Shown one piece after another: positions 6,224-7,553 of a stretch of 7,553 nucleotides of DNA. The notes beneath the pieces are model-generated. The model was given only the letters and a program-made list of their open reading frames with translations, searched no databases and was not told the DNA's origin. Numbering within the stretch: position 1 is the first letter of the stretch; each line of letters begins with the position of its first letter. Origin of the DNA: an uncultured Oscillospiraceae bacterium (lineage in GTDB: Bacteria; Bacillota; Clostridia; Oscillospirales; Oscillospiraceae); contig CALDMA010000049.1 in assembly GCA_937915075.1 (NCBI GenBank), forward strand, positions 1 through 7,553, read 5' to 3'. The position numbers and the translations under genes were made by a program.

Positions 6224-6248
6224 AGGATTCCGAAAATGAAAGGATTCC
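6224..6248. repeat. Short direct repeat AGGATTCC in the rny-bcd intergenic region
   Basis: The 8-mer AGGATTCC occurs at 6224-6231 and again at 6241-6248, 17 nt apart start to start. The second copy sits in the near-palindrome AAGGATTCCTT. No function can be assigned, and chance is possible. Confidence 0.3.
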
Positions 6249-6269
6249 TTCACAAAAAGGGCAGAAGAG

Positions 6270-6283
6270 ACAAAAATTTTTGT
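6270..6283. repeat. 14-bp perfect palindrome ACAAAAATTTTTGT
   Basis: ACAAAAATTTTTGT reads the same on both strands. It has no loop, so it suits a dimeric DNA-binding protein better than an RNA hairpin. It lies about 50 nt upstream of the predicted bcd -35 box. A/T-only cores arise easily by chance in AT-rich intergenic DNA. Confidence 0.4.
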
Positions 6284-6295
6284 GCATATTTGGTG

Positions 6296-6328
6296 AAAGT
6301 CTCAAATCGCGAAATGATTTGAGACTTT
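6296..6328. promoter_or_regulatory. 13-bp inverted repeat directly upstream of the bcd promoter
   Basis: AAAGTCTCAAATC (6296-6308) and GATTTGAGACTTT (6316-6328) are exact reverse complements around a 7-nt spacer. The right arm ends 3 nt before the predicted -35 box and runs into TTCCTT. It could be an operator or activator site, or a second, weaker terminator for read-through from rny. The stem is AT-rich, and the T-tract is interrupted by CC. Confidence 0.55.
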
Positions 6329-6331
6329 TCC

Positions 6332-6360
6332 TTGCGTATTGAGCGCCGAAAGCTTATAAT
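6332..6360 (+). promoter_or_regulatory. Predicted sigma-A promoter of the butyryl-CoA dehydrogenase gene
   Basis: A perfect -10 box TATAAT (6355-6360) follows a poor -35 candidate TTGCGT (6332-6337; three of six consensus bases) at the ideal 17-nt spacing. Transcription should start near 6367, giving a leader of about 65 nt. The weak -35 leaves room for an activator or for strong repression control. Confidence 0.7.
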
Positions 6361-6379
6361 ACAGAAGAACGGGACTGAT

Positions 6380-6397
6380 TTGTGAAAAATTAGACAA
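6380..6397. promoter_or_regulatory. Rex-like redox operator candidate in the bcd leader
   Basis: The 18-nt element TTGTGAAAAATTAGACAA matches the Rex consensus TTGTTAA-N4-TTAACAA at 11 of 14 defined positions, including both outer TTGT and ACAA half-sites. It lies about 13 nt after the predicted transcription start, a place where a repressor could block RNA polymerase. Rex senses the NADH/NAD+ ratio and is known to control bcd operons in clostridia. The three inner mismatches make this tentative. Confidence 0.35.
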
Positions 6398-6431
6398 TCC
6401 AAATATTTTATAGTGAAGGAGCAAAAAGACT

Positions 6432-7553
<1,122 letters not shown>

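Noticed and set aside
6205..6342. 45-codon plus-strand open frame between rny and bcd
   Set aside because: No ribosome site, it ends inside the predicted bcd promoter, and it runs through the inverted repeat. A leader peptide is not supported.
6195..6431. Search for a tRNA, small RNA gene, CRISPR repeat or insertion-sequence end in the rny-bcd gap
   Set aside because: No cloverleaf, no repeat-spacer pattern and no terminal inverted repeats with target duplication were found; only the regulatory-type dyads listed are visible.

Overview
The window looks like chromosomal DNA of a GC-rich, anaerobic, low-oxygen Firmicute, most likely class Clostridia and possibly an Oscillospiraceae/Ruminococcaceae-type gut butyrate producer. 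The reasons are strong AGGAGG-type ribosome binding sites, a near-consensus sigma-A promoter (TTGACA-17-TACAAT), RNase Y as the mRNA-decay nuclease, a TAXI-type TRAP transporter and a clostridial-type butyryl-CoA dehydrogenase. This placement is inferred from protein character and codon bias, not from a search. All five genes lie on the + strand. The first and last are cut by the window edges.

Layout: (1) Bases 1-3521 hold a three-gene TAXI-TRAP uptake operon: a lipoprotein substrate-binding protein (5' end missing), a small membrane-anchored DUF1850 protein, and the fused DctQ-DctM type permease. It closes with a strong intrinsic terminator (3541-3573). A perfect 13-bp stem-loop lies inside the start of the DUF1850 gene. 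(2) Bases 3658-4401 encode a signal-less Amidase_3 + SH3b cell-wall amidase that lacks the usual first zinc-ligand histidine. (3) Bases 4441-6194 form a self-contained rny unit: promoter, structured leader of about 127 nt, RNase Y, strong terminator. (4) Bases 6195-6431 are a regulatory intergenic region of about 240 nt with a palindrome, a 13-bp inverted repeat, a promoter and a Rex-like dyad. (5) From 6432 to the window end runs a nearly complete butyryl-CoA dehydrogenase, missing only its last few residues.

How the parts relate: the TRAP genes form one import system for an unidentified small organic solute. The amidase, rny and bcd appear to be separate transcription units next to it rather than a single pathway. 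No CRISPR array, mobile element, rRNA or tRNA is visible, and I see no clear new multi-gene system. The points most worth following up are non-coding: the hairpin between the TRAP binding protein and its membrane partners, the rny leader, and the control region of bcd.
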